This document shows, in pieces, positions 17,953-27,696 of a DNA stretch of 64,000 nt. The translations under genes were made by a program, and so were the position numbers. Origin of the DNA: Fibrobacterota bacterium (GTDB taxonomy: Bacteria; Fibrobacterota; Fibrobacteria; UBA11236). Location: contig JAQBPO010000041.1 in the NCBI GenBank assembly GCA_028287465.1, forward strand, positions 21,448-85,447, written 5' to 3'. How positions within the stretch are numbered: the first letter of the stretch is position 1; each line of letters opens with the position of its first letter. A model generated the notes under the pieces. That model saw only the letters and a list, made by a program, of their open reading frames with translations. It was not told where the DNA came from and made no database searches.

Positions 17953-19986
17953 TCAATTCCCTTCCTGGATGCGGACGGGCAGGATGATGAAGGGGATCCC
18001 CATATGGTACAGCTTCCGTTGGAGCGCGAATACGAGGTTGTTGTGCAACAGCCTGGTGAAAATGGTCTCCTGGGGGAAAACCAGTTGGCCCATGAAGAAC
18101 ATGGCCTGGGGGAAACGTTCGCGCACGCGGTCGGCGACCGACACCGCGCCCTCGACCTGATCATGGCTCAGGACGGAGATGCCTTCCGCGTGGTACCCAT
18201 GGCTGCGCATGAACGCGACGTACTCCAGAAGGTTCTTGTCCACGTCCGCCTGCAGCCTGCTGACCTCGTCCACGCCCTTGTAATTGCCCGCGTCCAGAAC
18301 GCCCACCTCGATGAATACGAAGTTGCGGAACAGGTTCCCGAAGAGGCGCAGGATGGCGAAGAGGGCGTGCAGCCCCAAGCCGTTGAAACCGCGCACCACC
18401 AGCACGGCCGTCTTGGCCTTGGGGTCGAAGCCCAGGGGACCATCGGATCGGACGCCTTCCGGCATGAGGGGTTGGATCTCCCCCCGCTCCGCCTGGGACC
18501 GGGCCGTCCTCGCCGCTTTCACCAGGGAGTCCAGGCGGAGCAGCATCTTGAGGACCTTGCGGTAATGGCCGCGGATGAGCAGGCATAGGCCCACCATCAG
18601 GGCCGTGGCCAGCAAGGTTATCCATCCGCCCTGATCGAACTTGAGGTAGATGACGAAAAGGAGGATGGAGGAGGAGAGCAGGAACCCGGTTCCGTTGACC
18701 AGGAGGCCGCTCCGCCAAGGCTGATCGCGCTCCCGTTTCCGCAGCCAATGGCGCACCATGCCCAGTTGGGACAATACGAAAGCGATGAACACGGTGATGC
18801 TGTAGAGGACGACCAGGTGGCGCACCGAACCGCGCGTATAGAGCATGGTGGCCAAGGCGGCCGCGCCCATGATGAGGACCCCGTTCTGGGTCACCAGGCG
18901 GTCGCTCAGGTTGGCGAAGCGCGTGGGGAACCAGCGGTCCACGGCCATGTTCGCCAGCACGCGCGGTCCCCCCAGGAACCCGGCCTGGGCCGCGGCGAAC
19001 AGGATCAGGGCTTCTGCGGTCAGGGTCACGATTACGAAGGCGGTGGAAAGCCCCGGCGGCCATCCGGAGGAAAGGGTCCACAGCAAGGTGGCGTTCAGGG
19101 TGCGGCCCGGCTCGCGCCGGACCTTGTAGAGCAGGTAGGCCACGATCAGGCCGAAGACCATGAAGGCGAGGGAAGCGGACATGAGGATCATGGTCCGCTT
19201 GGCTGTCCTGACCCTGGGTTCCCGGAGGATGGGGAGGCCGTTGCTGACCGCTTCGATACCCGTATAGGTGCCGGCGCCCATGCTGTAGGCCCTCAGGATG
19301 AGCAGGGTCATGCCGACCAGGCCCATCTCATGGCGGGTGGCGCTCACGTCCGCGGCGGTGTCGGAGGCGATGCGGCCGAAATCGGGGAGATGGGTGAAGA
19401 CGGCGTACAGGATGGCGAACCCGTGCGCGAGCAGGAAAACCAGGAAGACCGGGACCATGAGGGCCACCGATCCCTTCGCCCCGCGCAGGTTGAGGGTGAT
19501 GATGATCAGGAGGCAAAGGTACGCGGCATCGAGCTTGAAATGGAGCCATTCCGGGGGCAGGAAGCTGAAGACCGCGTCGACGGCGGCCGCCGCCGAAATG
19601 GTGATGGTCAGGATATAATCGATGAGGAGCGCGCAGCCGGAAACCATCCCCATGAAGGGCGAGAGCAGCTTGCTCGCCACCAGGTACCCGCCTCCCCCGG
19701 CGGGAAAGGCCTCGATGATCCGCATGTAACTCGCGCTGATGACCAGCACGGTGAGGGCGGAGGCGACCGCCACGAAGATCGCCAGATGGGAATGGGATCC
19801 CAGGGTCGCGAACGCTTCCTCCGGGCCGTAAGCGGAGGAGGAAAGGCCGTCCGAACCCAGGGCCACCCATGCGAAAAAAGCGATCAGGGAGACCTGATTG
19901 AAGGTGGACGTTTTGGACGGGTCCAATGCGCCCCCGATCCAGAAACGGCGAAGACGCTTGGTCAGGTTGTTTTTCGGCTCGGGCAC
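17953..19986 (-). CDS. KimA-like APC-family potassium importer
   Basis: 677-residue inner-membrane transporter with 12 predicted membrane segments in the first 490 residues and a cytosolic C-terminal domain. It resembles the KUP/KimA branch of the APC superfamily: SDGLSSSAYGPEE near the N-terminus, AFPAGGGGYLVAS, IDYILTITISAAAAVDAV, TYTGIEAVSNGLP, and a C-terminus ending LHNNLVFALQRKLYHMGIPFIILP, close to the end of B. subtilis KimA. KimA is a proton-coupled high-affinity K+ importer inhibited by c-di-AMP; whether that applies here is inference. The start codon is GTG. It is divergent from the exported protein at 20179, with 192 bases between them. Confidence 0.8.
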   Translation of the reverse strand: MPEPKNNLTKRLRRFWIGGALDPSKTSTFNQVSLIAFFAWVALGSDGLSSSAYGPEEAFATLGSHSHLAIFVAVASALTVLVISASYMRIIEAFPAGGGGYLVASKLLSPFMGMVSGCALLIDYILTITISAAAAVDAVFSFLPPEWLHFKLDAAYLCLLIIITLNLRGAKGSVALMVPVFLVFLLAHGFAILYAVFTHLPDFGRIASDTAADVSATRHEMGLVGMTLLILRAYSMGAGTYTGIEAVSNGLPILREPRVRTAKRTMILMSASLAFMVFGLIVAYLLYKVRREPGRTLNATLLWTLSSGWPPGLSTAFVIVTLTAEALILFAAAQAGFLGGPRVLANMAVDRWFPTRFANLSDRLVTQNGVLIMGAAALATMLYTRGSVRHLVVLYSITVFIAFVLSQLGMVRHWLRKRERDQPWRSGLLVNGTGFLLSSSILLFVIYLKFDQGGWITLLATALMVGLCLLIRGHYRKVLKMLLRLDSLVKAARTARSQAERGEIQPLMPEGVRSDGPLGFDPKAKTAVLVVRGFNGLGLHALFAILRLFGNLFRNFVFIEVGVLDAGNYKGVDEVSRLQADVDKNLLEYVAFMRSHGYHAEGISVLSHDQVEGAVSVADRVRERFPQAMFFMGQLVFPQETIFTRLLHNNLVFALQRKLYHMGIPFIILPVRIQEGN

Positions 19987-20178
19987 GGCGGATCCGGTGG
20001 AATTTGGGTTTTAAATAAACTTCGCGGAGTCCCATGACAAGGACAAGGCCTTTCGTTGACCCGAAAAGCCTCCCGGAAGGCATGGCCCGCCCATTCGGGG
20101 CGGATGGCCCCGGGAATTCAGGGCGGATTCGCCATTTATGGCCATGCGGGGTCGGGCCCGGCTGACTATCATTCACTC

Positions 20179-20868
20179 ATGCCCTTCCCCCGCCCCGCTG
20201 CCTTCCCCGGCCGCTTCGCCCGCCTGGCGCCATCCGTCCTGGCCGCGGCCATTTCCATGGCCTCCGGCGCCGACATGCAACCCCGGAGTTACTCCTACCT
20301 CCTTTCCCATGCGGACCTGGTCGCCGTAGGCACCGTCGACGGCGTCTCCACGGGGTTCCTGTCGGAGAACCGGAAGGCCGTCATCGACGTGAACGGCATC
20401 ATCAAGGGCAAGGTCTTCACGAAGAAGATAGAGGTCGCCTGGAGCGACAAGGAGTTCGAGGAGACCGCCTACAAGGACGGGGCCAAGGTGGTCGTGTTCG
20501 CGGACATGGCCAAGGACACGACGTATACCCAGGTATCCCCGGGCATCTCCTGCTGGCCCGTCGAGAAGGTCAACTTCAAGGGCAAGCCCGTCCGCGCGGT
20601 GGAATACGCCTTCCCCATGGACCTGATGACGGAAGTGCCGAACGCCTCCTTGAAGGAGACGACGGAAGAGGTGGAGAAGTCCATGAACTTCCAGATGGCG
20701 AAGCGGAAAACCTGGATCCTCACCGATCAGTTGCTGCCGCCGGTGAAGCCCGTGGTCCTTCCCAAGCCCCCCAAGGCGAAGCCGGTCGCGAAATCCGCGT
20801 CCCGCATGCCCGCCAAGCCTACCAAACGGAAAGCCGCGAAGGGCAAAGGCGTGAAATCCATGTTCTGA
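20179..20868 (+). CDS. exported hypothetical protein with basic tail
   Basis: 229-residue protein of unknown function. A plausible Sec signal (arginines, then LAPSVLAAAISMASGA) is followed by a globular part of about 150 residues with alternating strands (LVAVGTVDGVSTGFL, KKIEVAWSDKEFEE, GAKVVVFADMAKD). The last 35 residues are Lys/Pro/Ala-rich (KPPKAKPVAKSAS), typical of a disordered, perhaps surface- or peptidoglycan-binding tail. The ATG at 20179 was chosen because it begins the signal sequence; no good ribosome binding site is seen. Its stop is two bases from the stop of the convergent kinase gene. Confidence 0.55.
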   Translation: MPFPRPAAFPGRFARLAPSVLAAAISMASGADMQPRSYSYLLSHADLVAVGTVDGVSTGFLSENRKAVIDVNGIIKGKVFTKKIEVAWSDKEFEETAYKDGAKVVVFADMAKDTTYTQVSPGISCWPVEKVNFKGKPVRAVEYAFPMDLMTEVPNASLKETTEEVEKSMNFQMAKRKTWILTDQLLPPVKPVVLPKPPKAKPVAKSASRMPAKPTKRKAAKGKGVKSMF

Positions 20869-20870
20869 GT

Positions 20871-22799
20871 TCAAGCCGCCCGGCGGACCTCCAGGACCGA
20901 CCTGACCTTGGCTATCAAATCCGCATGGGAGAAGGGTTTTCCGATGAAGGCCCGGTTGGTTTCCAGGACCCCCTGCCGCACGTGCTGATGTTCGATGAAA
21001 CCGGACATGAAGAGCACCTTGACCTTGGGGTCCAGGATCTCCAGGGTCTGGGCCAGCTCCAACCCGCCCATCCCCGGCATCACCACGTCCGCCAGAAGCA
21101 GGTCGATGGGCGACTGCGCGCGATGCACCAGTTCAAGGGCCTCCTGGCCGGATCCCGCCACCAGAACCGAATACCCCTGGCCCTCCAGGATGGAGCGCAC
21201 GAGGGCGCGCTGCGAATCCTCGTCTTCCGCGATGAGCACCAGCGGGCCGGCCGTGCCGAGCGCGGCCGAGCGCAGGGCCTCGATGTTGCCCGGGTTGTGG
21301 GCGCCGTCGAAGCGGGGCCAATAGAGGCGCAGGATGGTGCCTTCGCCCCGTTGGGAGGTGACCGAGATATGGCCCCCGCTCTGCTTGATGATCCCGTAGA
21401 CGGCGGAAAGGCCCAGGCCCTGGGCCCGCCCCTTGGTGGAATAGAACGGTTCGAAGATGTGCGACTTGGTCTCATCGTCCATGCCCACGCCGGAATCCTG
21501 GACGGATAGCAGTACATAGGGCCCGGAGCGGGGTTCGCCTTCCAGGGGATCCGCGGGGAAGTCCCCCGGGCGGATCTCAGCGTTGTCGGTTTCGATCAGC
21601 AATCTGCCCCCTTGGGACATGGCATCCTTGGCGTTGAGGGCCAGGTTGAGGACGACCTGTTCCACCTGGGCCGGATCCGCCTTGATGCGGGCGATCTGGC
21701 CCCCGGGCCTGAAACAGATCTCGATGGCGGGACCCATGAATTCGCCGAGCATCTTGCGCATGTCCCTGACCACGGCGTTGAGATCGAGGACCTTGGGGGC
21801 CAGGACCTGGCGCCGGCTGAAGGCGAGCAGTTGCCGGGTCAGGGTCGCGGCCCGTTCCCCCGCGCGGAGGATTTCCCGCATATGCGGGGCCAGATCGCTG
21901 TCGTCGCCCAGTTGCGCCAGCACCAGTTCGCTGTACCCGTTCACGGCGGTGAGCAGATTGTTGAAATCATGGGCGATGCCGCCGGCCAGCCGGCCGATCA
22001 CTTCCAGGCGCTGGGACATGCGGCGCCGCTCTTCGCTCTTGCGCAGCATCTCCTCCGCCCGGCGGCGCTCCGTCATGTCCGTGACGAATCCCATCCACAG
22101 CCTGGGAGTGCCGGACCGATCGCGCATGACCTTGCCGCGGTCCAGCCAGTGCATGACTTCGCCGTCCTTGCGCCTGATGCGGTATTCGATCTGGAAGGGC
22201 CCGCGTCCTTCCAGGTGGCGGGCGCGCGCGGCGAGGACCGTGGCGCGATCCTCCTCATGCACCGCATCCTCCCAGGCCGCCTCCAGGCGCGGGAAACCTT
22301 CACGTTGGAACCCGAGCAATTCGTCCACGGGCCCGAACCATTGGCGCGCTCCGGAGGCGAGATCGCATTCATAGAGCAGATCGCAGCCGCTCTCGAGGGC
22401 CACCCGGAACCGCTCCTGGTTCTGGCGCAACTCCTCCTCGGCGTCCTTCATCCCGGTGATATCGAGGTTGACCCCCACCCACGCGATCAGGTTCCCTTCC
22501 GAGTTGCGGACGGGCATGCCGCGGCTCAACAGGTGGCGCGTTCTTCCATCGGGCGCTGGCACGTGGTATTCATGATCCCACCGGGATCCGTCCCGCATGC
22601 AGTCGCGCCATTTCCCGATCACGGATTCCATCTCTTCCGCGGGCAGGTCCGAGGCCCAGCCCCGGGCCGTGGCGTTGCCTTCCCCGTCGCATACCCAAAT
22701 CCCGAAGGGGAGCGTACCGTCGAGTACGCCGATGCAAAAGGATGGAGGGGATGCGTTTCCGAGGAAATCGAGATCTAATCCGATCGGGTCCGGAGTCAT
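20871..22799 (-). CDS. PAS-PAS hybrid sensor histidine kinase
   Basis: 642-residue cytoplasmic hybrid kinase with no membrane segments. Residues 15-120 and 140-260 are PAS/PAC domains (WVGVNLDITGMKDAEEEL and WMGFVTDMTERRRAEEML mark their ends). A HisKA region has the phospho-acceptor His in GGIAHDFNNLL. The ATPase domain carries NLALNAKDAM, DSGVGMD and GLGLSAVYGI. A receiver domain follows (AEDEDSQ, LLLADVVMPGMGG, GKPFS). The start at 22799 was chosen because upstream in-frame sequence is antisense to the ferritin-like gene and its leader. The signal sensed by the PAS domains is unknown. It is divergent from the ferritin-like gene. Confidence 0.88.
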   Translation of the reverse strand: MTPDPIGLDLDFLGNASPPSFCIGVLDGTLPFGIWVCDGEGNATARGWASDLPAEEMESVIGKWRDCMRDGSRWDHEYHVPAPDGRTRHLLSRGMPVRNSEGNLIAWVGVNLDITGMKDAEEELRQNQERFRVALESGCDLLYECDLASGARQWFGPVDELLGFQREGFPRLEAAWEDAVHEEDRATVLAARARHLEGRGPFQIEYRIRRKDGEVMHWLDRGKVMRDRSGTPRLWMGFVTDMTERRRAEEMLRKSEERRRMSQRLEVIGRLAGGIAHDFNNLLTAVNGYSELVLAQLGDDSDLAPHMREILRAGERAATLTRQLLAFSRRQVLAPKVLDLNAVVRDMRKMLGEFMGPAIEICFRPGGQIARIKADPAQVEQVVLNLALNAKDAMSQGGRLLIETDNAEIRPGDFPADPLEGEPRSGPYVLLSVQDSGVGMDDETKSHIFEPFYSTKGRAQGLGLSAVYGIIKQSGGHISVTSQRGEGTILRLYWPRFDGAHNPGNIEALRSAALGTAGPLVLIAEDEDSQRALVRSILEGQGYSVLVAGSGQEALELVHRAQSPIDLLLADVVMPGMGGLELAQTLEILDPKVKVLFMSGFIEHQHVRQGVLETNRAFIGKPFSHADLIAKVRSVLEVRRAA

Positions 22800-22973
22800 G
22801 GGCGCGTCCTGACGTTGGATCCCCAGCAATATAAAGATCCAGGGCCGCCCGCAAAAGGATTTTCGCCGCGCACGAAAAAACCCTGGCCCCCATGCAAAAG
22901 GTATTTTAAAGGAAAGCGTCGCGACCCGCGCCGCCGCAAGCATGGACCGGCCCCGTCGCCGGAAGGAGTCCGC

Positions 22974-23504
22974 ATGAACGAAGGCACGCTCACCGACGTC
23001 AGCACCCTGCGCGAAAGGGCCCGCAAGCATATCAGCGAAGGGGCCGTTACCGAGGGGTATTCCGCCGATCGCGAAACCGTTCTCAAACTCCTCAACGAGG
23101 CCCTCGCGACCGAAATCGTCTGCACCTTGCGCTACCGCCGCCATTATTTCATGGCCAATGGCGTGAACGCGGAATCCGTTAAGCTGGAATTCAAGGAGCA
23201 CGCGGATCAGGAATTGGAACATGCCGATCTCATCGCCGAGCGGATCGTGCAATTGGGCGGGGCCCCGGATTTCAATCCGGCCGGATTGACCGAGCGCAGC
23301 CACGCCGAATACATGGAAGGCACCAACCTTGAAGACATGATCAAGGAAGATCTGGTGGCGGAACGCATCGCCATCGACAGCTATCGGGAGATGATCCAGT
23401 ATTTCGGCGACAAGGATCCCACCAGCCGCAGGTTGCTGGAAACCATCCTGGCCACGGAAGAAGAGCATGCCGAGGATCTTTCCAGCCTGCTCGTGAAGAA
23501 TTGA
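22974..23504 (+). CDS. bacterioferritin-like di-iron protein
   Basis: 176-residue four-helix-bundle protein of the ferritin-like superfamily. Di-iron ligands are visible in the expected order: E in NEALATEIVCTLRY, E and H in DQELEHAD, E in LVAERIAIDSY, and E and H in TEEEHAED. The N-terminal 30 residues are a short extension. It probably oxidises and stores iron or protects DNA against peroxide; the exact subfamily (bacterioferritin or a Dps-like relative) is not resolved. A GGAAGGAG site precedes the ATG. Two small membrane-protein genes follow on the same strand. Confidence 0.8.
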   Translation: MNEGTLTDVSTLRERARKHISEGAVTEGYSADRETVLKLLNEALATEIVCTLRYRRHYFMANGVNAESVKLEFKEHADQELEHADLIAERIVQLGGAPDFNPAGLTERSHAEYMEGTNLEDMIKEDLVAERIAIDSYREMIQYFGDKDPTSRRLLETILATEEEHAEDLSSLLVKN

Positions 23505-23528
23505 CGGGAAGCGCAACCGGGAGGATCC

Positions 23529-23765
23529 ATGGCCGACGAGAATGAAGACCATTTGCCGATGAATTCGAAATTCGATTGGTTCAAGATCGTGGTCGTGCTC
23601 GCCGGGCTGTTCCTGATCAACGTCCTGGCCTTCCTGGTCTCATTCGGAGCCGGGGTCATCATCACCTTGCCGCTCACCATTTTCCTGGCCTTCCTGCTTA
23701 TCCGGGACATCGCGCCCAGGCACCGCTTTCCGCGGGGAAGGTCCCCGCAAGGAACAATCCCATGA
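23529..23765 (+). CDS. small membrane protein
   Basis: 78-residue protein with two hydrophobic segments (about residues 17-36 and 40-60: IVVVLAGLFLINVLAFLVSF, ITLPLTIFLAFLLI), charged N- and C-termini and no recognised family. A GGAGG site lies 5-9 bases before the ATG. It follows the ferritin-like gene by 24 bases and overlaps the next gene by ATGA, so the three are probably co-transcribed. Function unknown. Confidence 0.6.
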   Translation: MADENEDHLPMNSKFDWFKIVVVLAGLFLINVLAFLVSFGAGVIITLPLTIFLAFLLIRDIAPRHRFPRGRSPQGTIP

Positions 23766-24076
23766 ACGAGAAACCCGAAATCGGGACCTTTGGAGACGAT
23801 AGGAACGAACCCGGGCTTCCCAGGCGGCCGGGGCTCCGCAGGGGACCTCCGGCCGGTTGGCGCATGGCCACGGTCGCGTCCAGCCTCCTGCTCTTGAGCG
23901 CCGTGGCGGGGATGGCTTCGCTCCTGGCGGGCGCCGTGCTTCTCCTGCCGCTGGCGATCCTCGCCGCGCCGCTCATCCTCCGACGCCGCATGCGTCGGAC
24001 CGGGGGCGGGCCCATCGGCGGGGGGAAATTCCCGTGGCGGCGGATGACGGGGTTCCGGGGACCCAGACCGGCCTGA
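23762..24076 (+). CDS. small membrane protein, coupled to upstream gene
   Basis: 104-residue protein with one long hydrophobic region (about residues 38-72, rich in Leu/Ala/Val) between basic, Gly/Arg/Pro-rich ends. The start ATG overlaps the stop of the previous gene (ATGA), the main evidence that it is translated. No family recognised; it may form a membrane complex with the 78-residue neighbour. Confidence 0.5.
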   Translation: MNEKPEIGTFGDDRNEPGLPRRPGLRRGPPAGWRMATVASSLLLLSAVAGMASLLAGAVLLLPLAILAAPLILRRRMRRTGGGPIGGGKFPWRRMTGFRGPRPA

Positions 24077-24107
24077 GATCCGCATTCCGGAATCGGAGCG
24101 ATCGGCC

Positions 24108-25739
24108 TCAATCCGGCGGCTGGCGCCGCCACAATTCCATATTGTATCCATGGGGCGGAAGCCGCAGGATGCCTGCGGGCTCGTAACCCGCGTACAATCC
24201 GTCCTCCCCCGGATAGAGAAGGCCTTCGTCCCTGGCCAGGCGCAATCCCATGATCCAATCCGGATCGAAACGATCCTGCAGGGCCGCCATGCGCAGGAAA
24301 TACCCCTCCGCGGGTCCCAGGTAGGGCAACGCTTCCGGCGACAACAAGCCGTGGGTGTCCAGGATGCGCGCATGGGACCAATACCCGATGGCCCCTACCT
24401 CATCGATCATGACCAAGGGAACCTTGCCCGGCGCCGCCAGGGAATCCACGATGCGAGCGGCTTGGCGGTAACGCCCCTCGCGCGCCGCTTCCGCGAACAC
24501 GTGCTTTTGCGGCAGCCGTTGCCGGAAGCTCTGGGCGGGGACATAGGCGAGGAACGCGAGCAGAACCGCCCACGCGGCCTTGGAGGGAAGGCGGTCCCGG
24601 GCCAGGCGCCCTATTCCCGCGGCCAGGAAGAGGATCAGGAACGGAAGCACGGGCAGGTAATACCAGGTGAAAAGGATATAGCTGGAGCGGGTGACCGTGA
24701 AGAACAGGAAGTACAGGAAGGGCCAGGCCAGCAATTCCCAGGGGACCGCGCGTCCCGTGACTCCGGTTCCGGCACCAGGATCCCCTGGGCGCCGCGGCCG
24801 CAGGAATCCGGCGGCCGCGGCCGCCATGGCGGCCAGGTTCGCCAAGGTGACAACCGTGGTACCCCCCAGGCAGGGCCCTTTGTAGAATACGTTCAGGATC
24901 CACGACCGCAGGCCTTCCGCGAAACCCACGTGGATTTCCAGGCGCTTGGCGAGGATGGAATGGGGCAGCCAACGGCCGTATGCATACAGGTTGAAGGCGA
25001 AGAACCCGGCAAGGCCAAGGGCGGACGCGGCGGCGCATAGGATCAAGCCGCCCGAGGGGCGGGTCAAGCCGCCCGAGGGGCGGGCCAAGCCGCGCGAAGG
25101 GCGGCCGCCCTCCTTGCGCCAGCGCAGGAGGATGAGCACGGCGGGCAGCAAGGCGCCTTCGGGACGGGCCAGGGGAGCCAGAAAGGCCACGGCCGCCAGG
25201 CCGCGCAGACCGGCCGCACCCGCTGAGCCGGCCGGAGGGGAGGACCCGGACCGCGATGGAGCCGCGTAGAATGCGAACCAGGAGCCGGCCAGGGCCAAGG
25301 CCGTATACATGGGCGTTTCCATCCCATAGGCCGAAACCGCCAGGAAGTTGACGCTGAGGGCGTATGCCGCCAGGGCCAGCAGGGCATAGGGTTCGGCCAA
25401 ATCCAGGCCCCGCCTGGCGATGCGGTACAGAAAGAAGAGGCCGACCAGGTCCCATGCCAGGTTGGTGAAGTAAGCCAGGGAAAGGTAATCGGAGGTCCGC
25501 AGCACGGCCCCCTCCAGGGCCAGGATGGCGGTATGGAGCGGGGTGCTGGTCGCGCAGACGGGATTCCACGCGGACATGACGGGTCCCAGGCCGGCGTTCC
25601 AGGATCGGGCATGGGCGAGGGTGATATAGGCGTCGTCGCAGATGAGGATGCCGAAGGCGTGCTTCAGGAAGGCATAGGCGGAAAGGCAGGCGGCCAGGCC
25701 GATCAGTCCCGGCAGGCCGGCGAAGCGGGAGGCCTTCAC
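24108..25739 (-). CDS. GT-C family membrane glycosyltransferase or mannosyltransferase-like protein
   Basis: 543-residue polytopic protein with about 11 hydrophobic segments. The first loop carries ICDDAYITLAHARSW, the acidic DD pair characteristic of GT-C enzymes such as GT39/ArnT that use polyprenyl-phosphate sugars. The C-terminal 150 residues are a soluble extracytoplasmic domain. The substrate is unknown, but it could transfer a sugar in the envelope. The start codon is GTG at 25739, 8 bases after the pilB stop, so it may be co-transcribed with pilB. A 21-bp repeat inside the gene adds RPSGGLT-type heptapeptides to a loop. Confidence 0.65.
   Translation of the reverse strand: MKASRFAGLPGLIGLAACLSAYAFLKHAFGILICDDAYITLAHARSWNAGLGPVMSAWNPVCATSTPLHTAILALEGAVLRTSDYLSLAYFTNLAWDLVGLFFLYRIARRGLDLAEPYALLALAAYALSVNFLAVSAYGMETPMYTALALAGSWFAFYAAPSRSGSSPPAGSAGAAGLRGLAAVAFLAPLARPEGALLPAVLILLRWRKEGGRPSRGLARPSGGLTRPSGGLILCAAASALGLAGFFAFNLYAYGRWLPHSILAKRLEIHVGFAEGLRSWILNVFYKGPCLGGTTVVTLANLAAMAAAAAGFLRPRRPGDPGAGTGVTGRAVPWELLAWPFLYFLFFTVTRSSYILFTWYYLPVLPFLILFLAAGIGRLARDRLPSKAAWAVLLAFLAYVPAQSFRQRLPQKHVFAEAAREGRYRQAARIVDSLAAPGKVPLVMIDEVGAIGYWSHARILDTHGLLSPEALPYLGPAEGYFLRMAALQDRFDPDWIMGLRLARDEGLLYPGEDGLYAGYEPAGILRLPPHGYNMELWRRQPPD
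25042..25104. repeat. three tandem 21-bp repeats inside the GT-C gene
   Basis: Units at 25042-25062, 25063-25083 and 25084-25104; the first two differ only at the first base and the third has three to four changes. They encode repeated RPSRGLA/RPSGGLT/RPSGGLI heptapeptides in the leftward gene and keep the frame. Confidence 0.85.
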
Positions 25740-25746
25740 CGGTTCT

Positions 25747-27669
25747 TTACATTTCGGCTTGGGACACCGAGACCACCTGCTCGATGGTGGTGAGCCCGGC
25801 CAGCGCCTTTTCCAGGCCGTCGCGCCGGAGGGTGGCCATGCCCAGGGTGCGGATGGCGTACATCTTGATCTCCTCGCTCGACTTGCGCTCGAGGATCATC
25901 TTGTGGACGTGCTCGTCCGGCACCAGCAATTCGAAGAGGGCGAGACGGCCGCGGTAACCGGTATTGTTGCAGGCCATGCATCCCTTGCCCTGGTAGAACG
26001 GGGTCCCGGGGCGGATGCCGATGCCCTCGAGCACGACGTCCGGAACCTGGATCTGCTGCTTGCATTTTTCGCAGATGCGGCGGACCAGCCGCTGGGCCAG
26101 GACGCCCTTCACGCAGGAAGTGACCAGGAAGGGTTCCACGCCCATGTCCAGGAGACGCGTAAAGGCTCCGGCGGCATCGTTGGTATGCAAGGTGCTTATG
26201 ACGAGATGGCCCGTGAGCGCGGCCTGGATCGCCATTTCGGACGTTTCCTTATCGCGCATTTCCCCGAGCATGATGACGTCGGGATCCTGGCGCAGGATGG
26301 CGCGCATGCCCGCCGCGAAGGTGAACCCGGCCAGGTTGTTGATCTGGCCCTGGGAAATGCCGGGGATGTTCTTTTCCACCGGGTCTTCCATGGTCACGAC
26401 GTTCACGGAGGGCGAGGCCACCTTCTGGATGAAGGCGTAGAGGGTGCTGGATTTTCCGCTTCCGGTCGGGCCGGTGGTCAGCAGGATCCCGTCGGGCAGC
26501 TCGATCAGCTGGTTGATGACGGGATAGACCGATTTGGAGAAGCCGATCTTGTCGATGGTGGCGATCTCGGAATTCGGATCGATGATGCGGAGCACCATCT
26601 TCTCGACGACGCCGCGCGACCGCAGCAGCAAGGGGAAGGTCGAAAGGCGCAAGTCCACCTCCTTGCCCTTGTATTGGATATGCGCGCGCCCGTCCAGGGG
26701 CTTGCGCTTTTCGGCGATGTCCATGCCGCCCAGCACCTTGAGGCGCGAGATGATCTGCACCATCAGGCGCGCCGGGATCGGGTTCTGCTCCATGAGTTCG
26801 CCGTCGATGCGGTACCGGATGCGCATATTGCGCTCCTGGGGCTCCAGATGGATGTCGGATGCGCCCAGGCGGATGGCTTCGCTCACGATCAGGTTCACGA
26901 TCTTGATGATCTGGCGGCCTTCTTCGTCGCCGCCCTGCCCGATTCCGTCCTCTTCCTTGAGGGTCTTGTCGTTGGCCGCCTGGTCCAGCACCAGGTCCTT
27001 GTCCTCGTCCCCGCCGATCAGATCGCTGAGGGATTCCTTGCCGCCCACGTAGGCGCGGCCGATCGCGGCGAGGATCTCGGCCTCCGTGCCGATCACGGGC
27101 TCCACGTCCTTGCCGGTCTTGAACTTGATATGGTCCAGGGAGCGCAGGTTGGTGGGATCCACCATGGCCACGGTGAGGACGCCGTTGTTCTCGTACAACG
27201 GGATGACCTTATAGGACCGGGCCATCTCCTCGGTGATCATGCGCGTGATGGTCTGGTTGAACTTGAAATTCTCGAGATTGATATGCTGGAGATCCAGCTG
27301 GGCCGCCAGAACGTCGAGGAGCTTGGTTTCTTCGATGAAACCCAGCTTGACCAGGGCCTTGCCCAAGGGCAGGTTCATCGCCTTCTGCTGGGACAATCCT
27401 TCCTGCAGCTGGGCCGCCGATATGTACCCCTGGTCGACCAGGATTTCGCCGATGCGCTTGCGGTAGGACAGCTCGAGCTGCTTGCCGAGCACCGCGTTCA
27501 GGGTGTCTTCGTCGATGAAGCCCAATTTGACCAGGACGGTGCCCAGGCTGATGCCGGTGCTGGAATGCTGCTCCAGGGCGTGTTCGAGCTGCTGGGCGTC
27601 GATATAGCCCTGCGCGAGGAGGATCTCCCCCACTTTCCGCTTATTGCGTTTGACCTGTTGTATGCTCAT
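25747..27669 (-). CDS. pilB: type IV pilus assembly ATPase PilB
   Basis: 640-residue cytoplasmic hexameric ATPase that powers pilus extension. Two N-terminal MshEN-type repeats (about residues 10-125, each with GEIL..QGYI and GxxLVKLGFI) precede a GspE-N region and the ATPase core. The core has Walker A GPTGSGKSST, Asp box MEDPVE, Walker B LGEMRD and the His box TGHLVISTLHTNDA. A zinc-binding tetracysteine motif (CEKC and CMAC) is present. MshEN domains bind c-di-GMP in several relatives, so extension may be c-di-GMP controlled, in line with the PilZ and GGDEF-EAL proteins here. No pilC or pilT is in the window; the pilMNOPQ operon lies 2.7 kb away on the same strand. Confidence 0.93.
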   Translation of the reverse strand: MSIQQVKRNKRKVGEILLAQGYIDAQQLEHALEQHSSTGISLGTVLVKLGFIDEDTLNAVLGKQLELSYRKRIGEILVDQGYISAAQLQEGLSQQKAMNLPLGKALVKLGFIEETKLLDVLAAQLDLQHINLENFKFNQTITRMITEEMARSYKVIPLYENNGVLTVAMVDPTNLRSLDHIKFKTGKDVEPVIGTEAEILAAIGRAYVGGKESLSDLIGGDEDKDLVLDQAANDKTLKEEDGIGQGGDEEGRQIIKIVNLIVSEAIRLGASDIHLEPQERNMRIRYRIDGELMEQNPIPARLMVQIISRLKVLGGMDIAEKRKPLDGRAHIQYKGKEVDLRLSTFPLLLRSRGVVEKMVLRIIDPNSEIATIDKIGFSKSVYPVINQLIELPDGILLTTGPTGSGKSSTLYAFIQKVASPSVNVVTMEDPVEKNIPGISQGQINNLAGFTFAAGMRAILRQDPDVIMLGEMRDKETSEMAIQAALTGHLVISTLHTNDAAGAFTRLLDMGVEPFLVTSCVKGVLAQRLVRRICEKCKQQIQVPDVVLEGIGIRPGTPFYQGKGCMACNNTGYRGRLALFELLVPDEHVHKMILERKSSEEIKMYAIRTLGMATLRRDGLEKALAGLTTIEQVVSVSQAEM

Positions 27670-27696
27670 CGGTTCCGTATCGTGCGCGGGCGGCCG

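Noticed and set aside
22800..23552. N-terminal extension of the PAS hybrid kinase in its frame
   Set aside because: It is antisense to the ferritin-like gene and has no domain.
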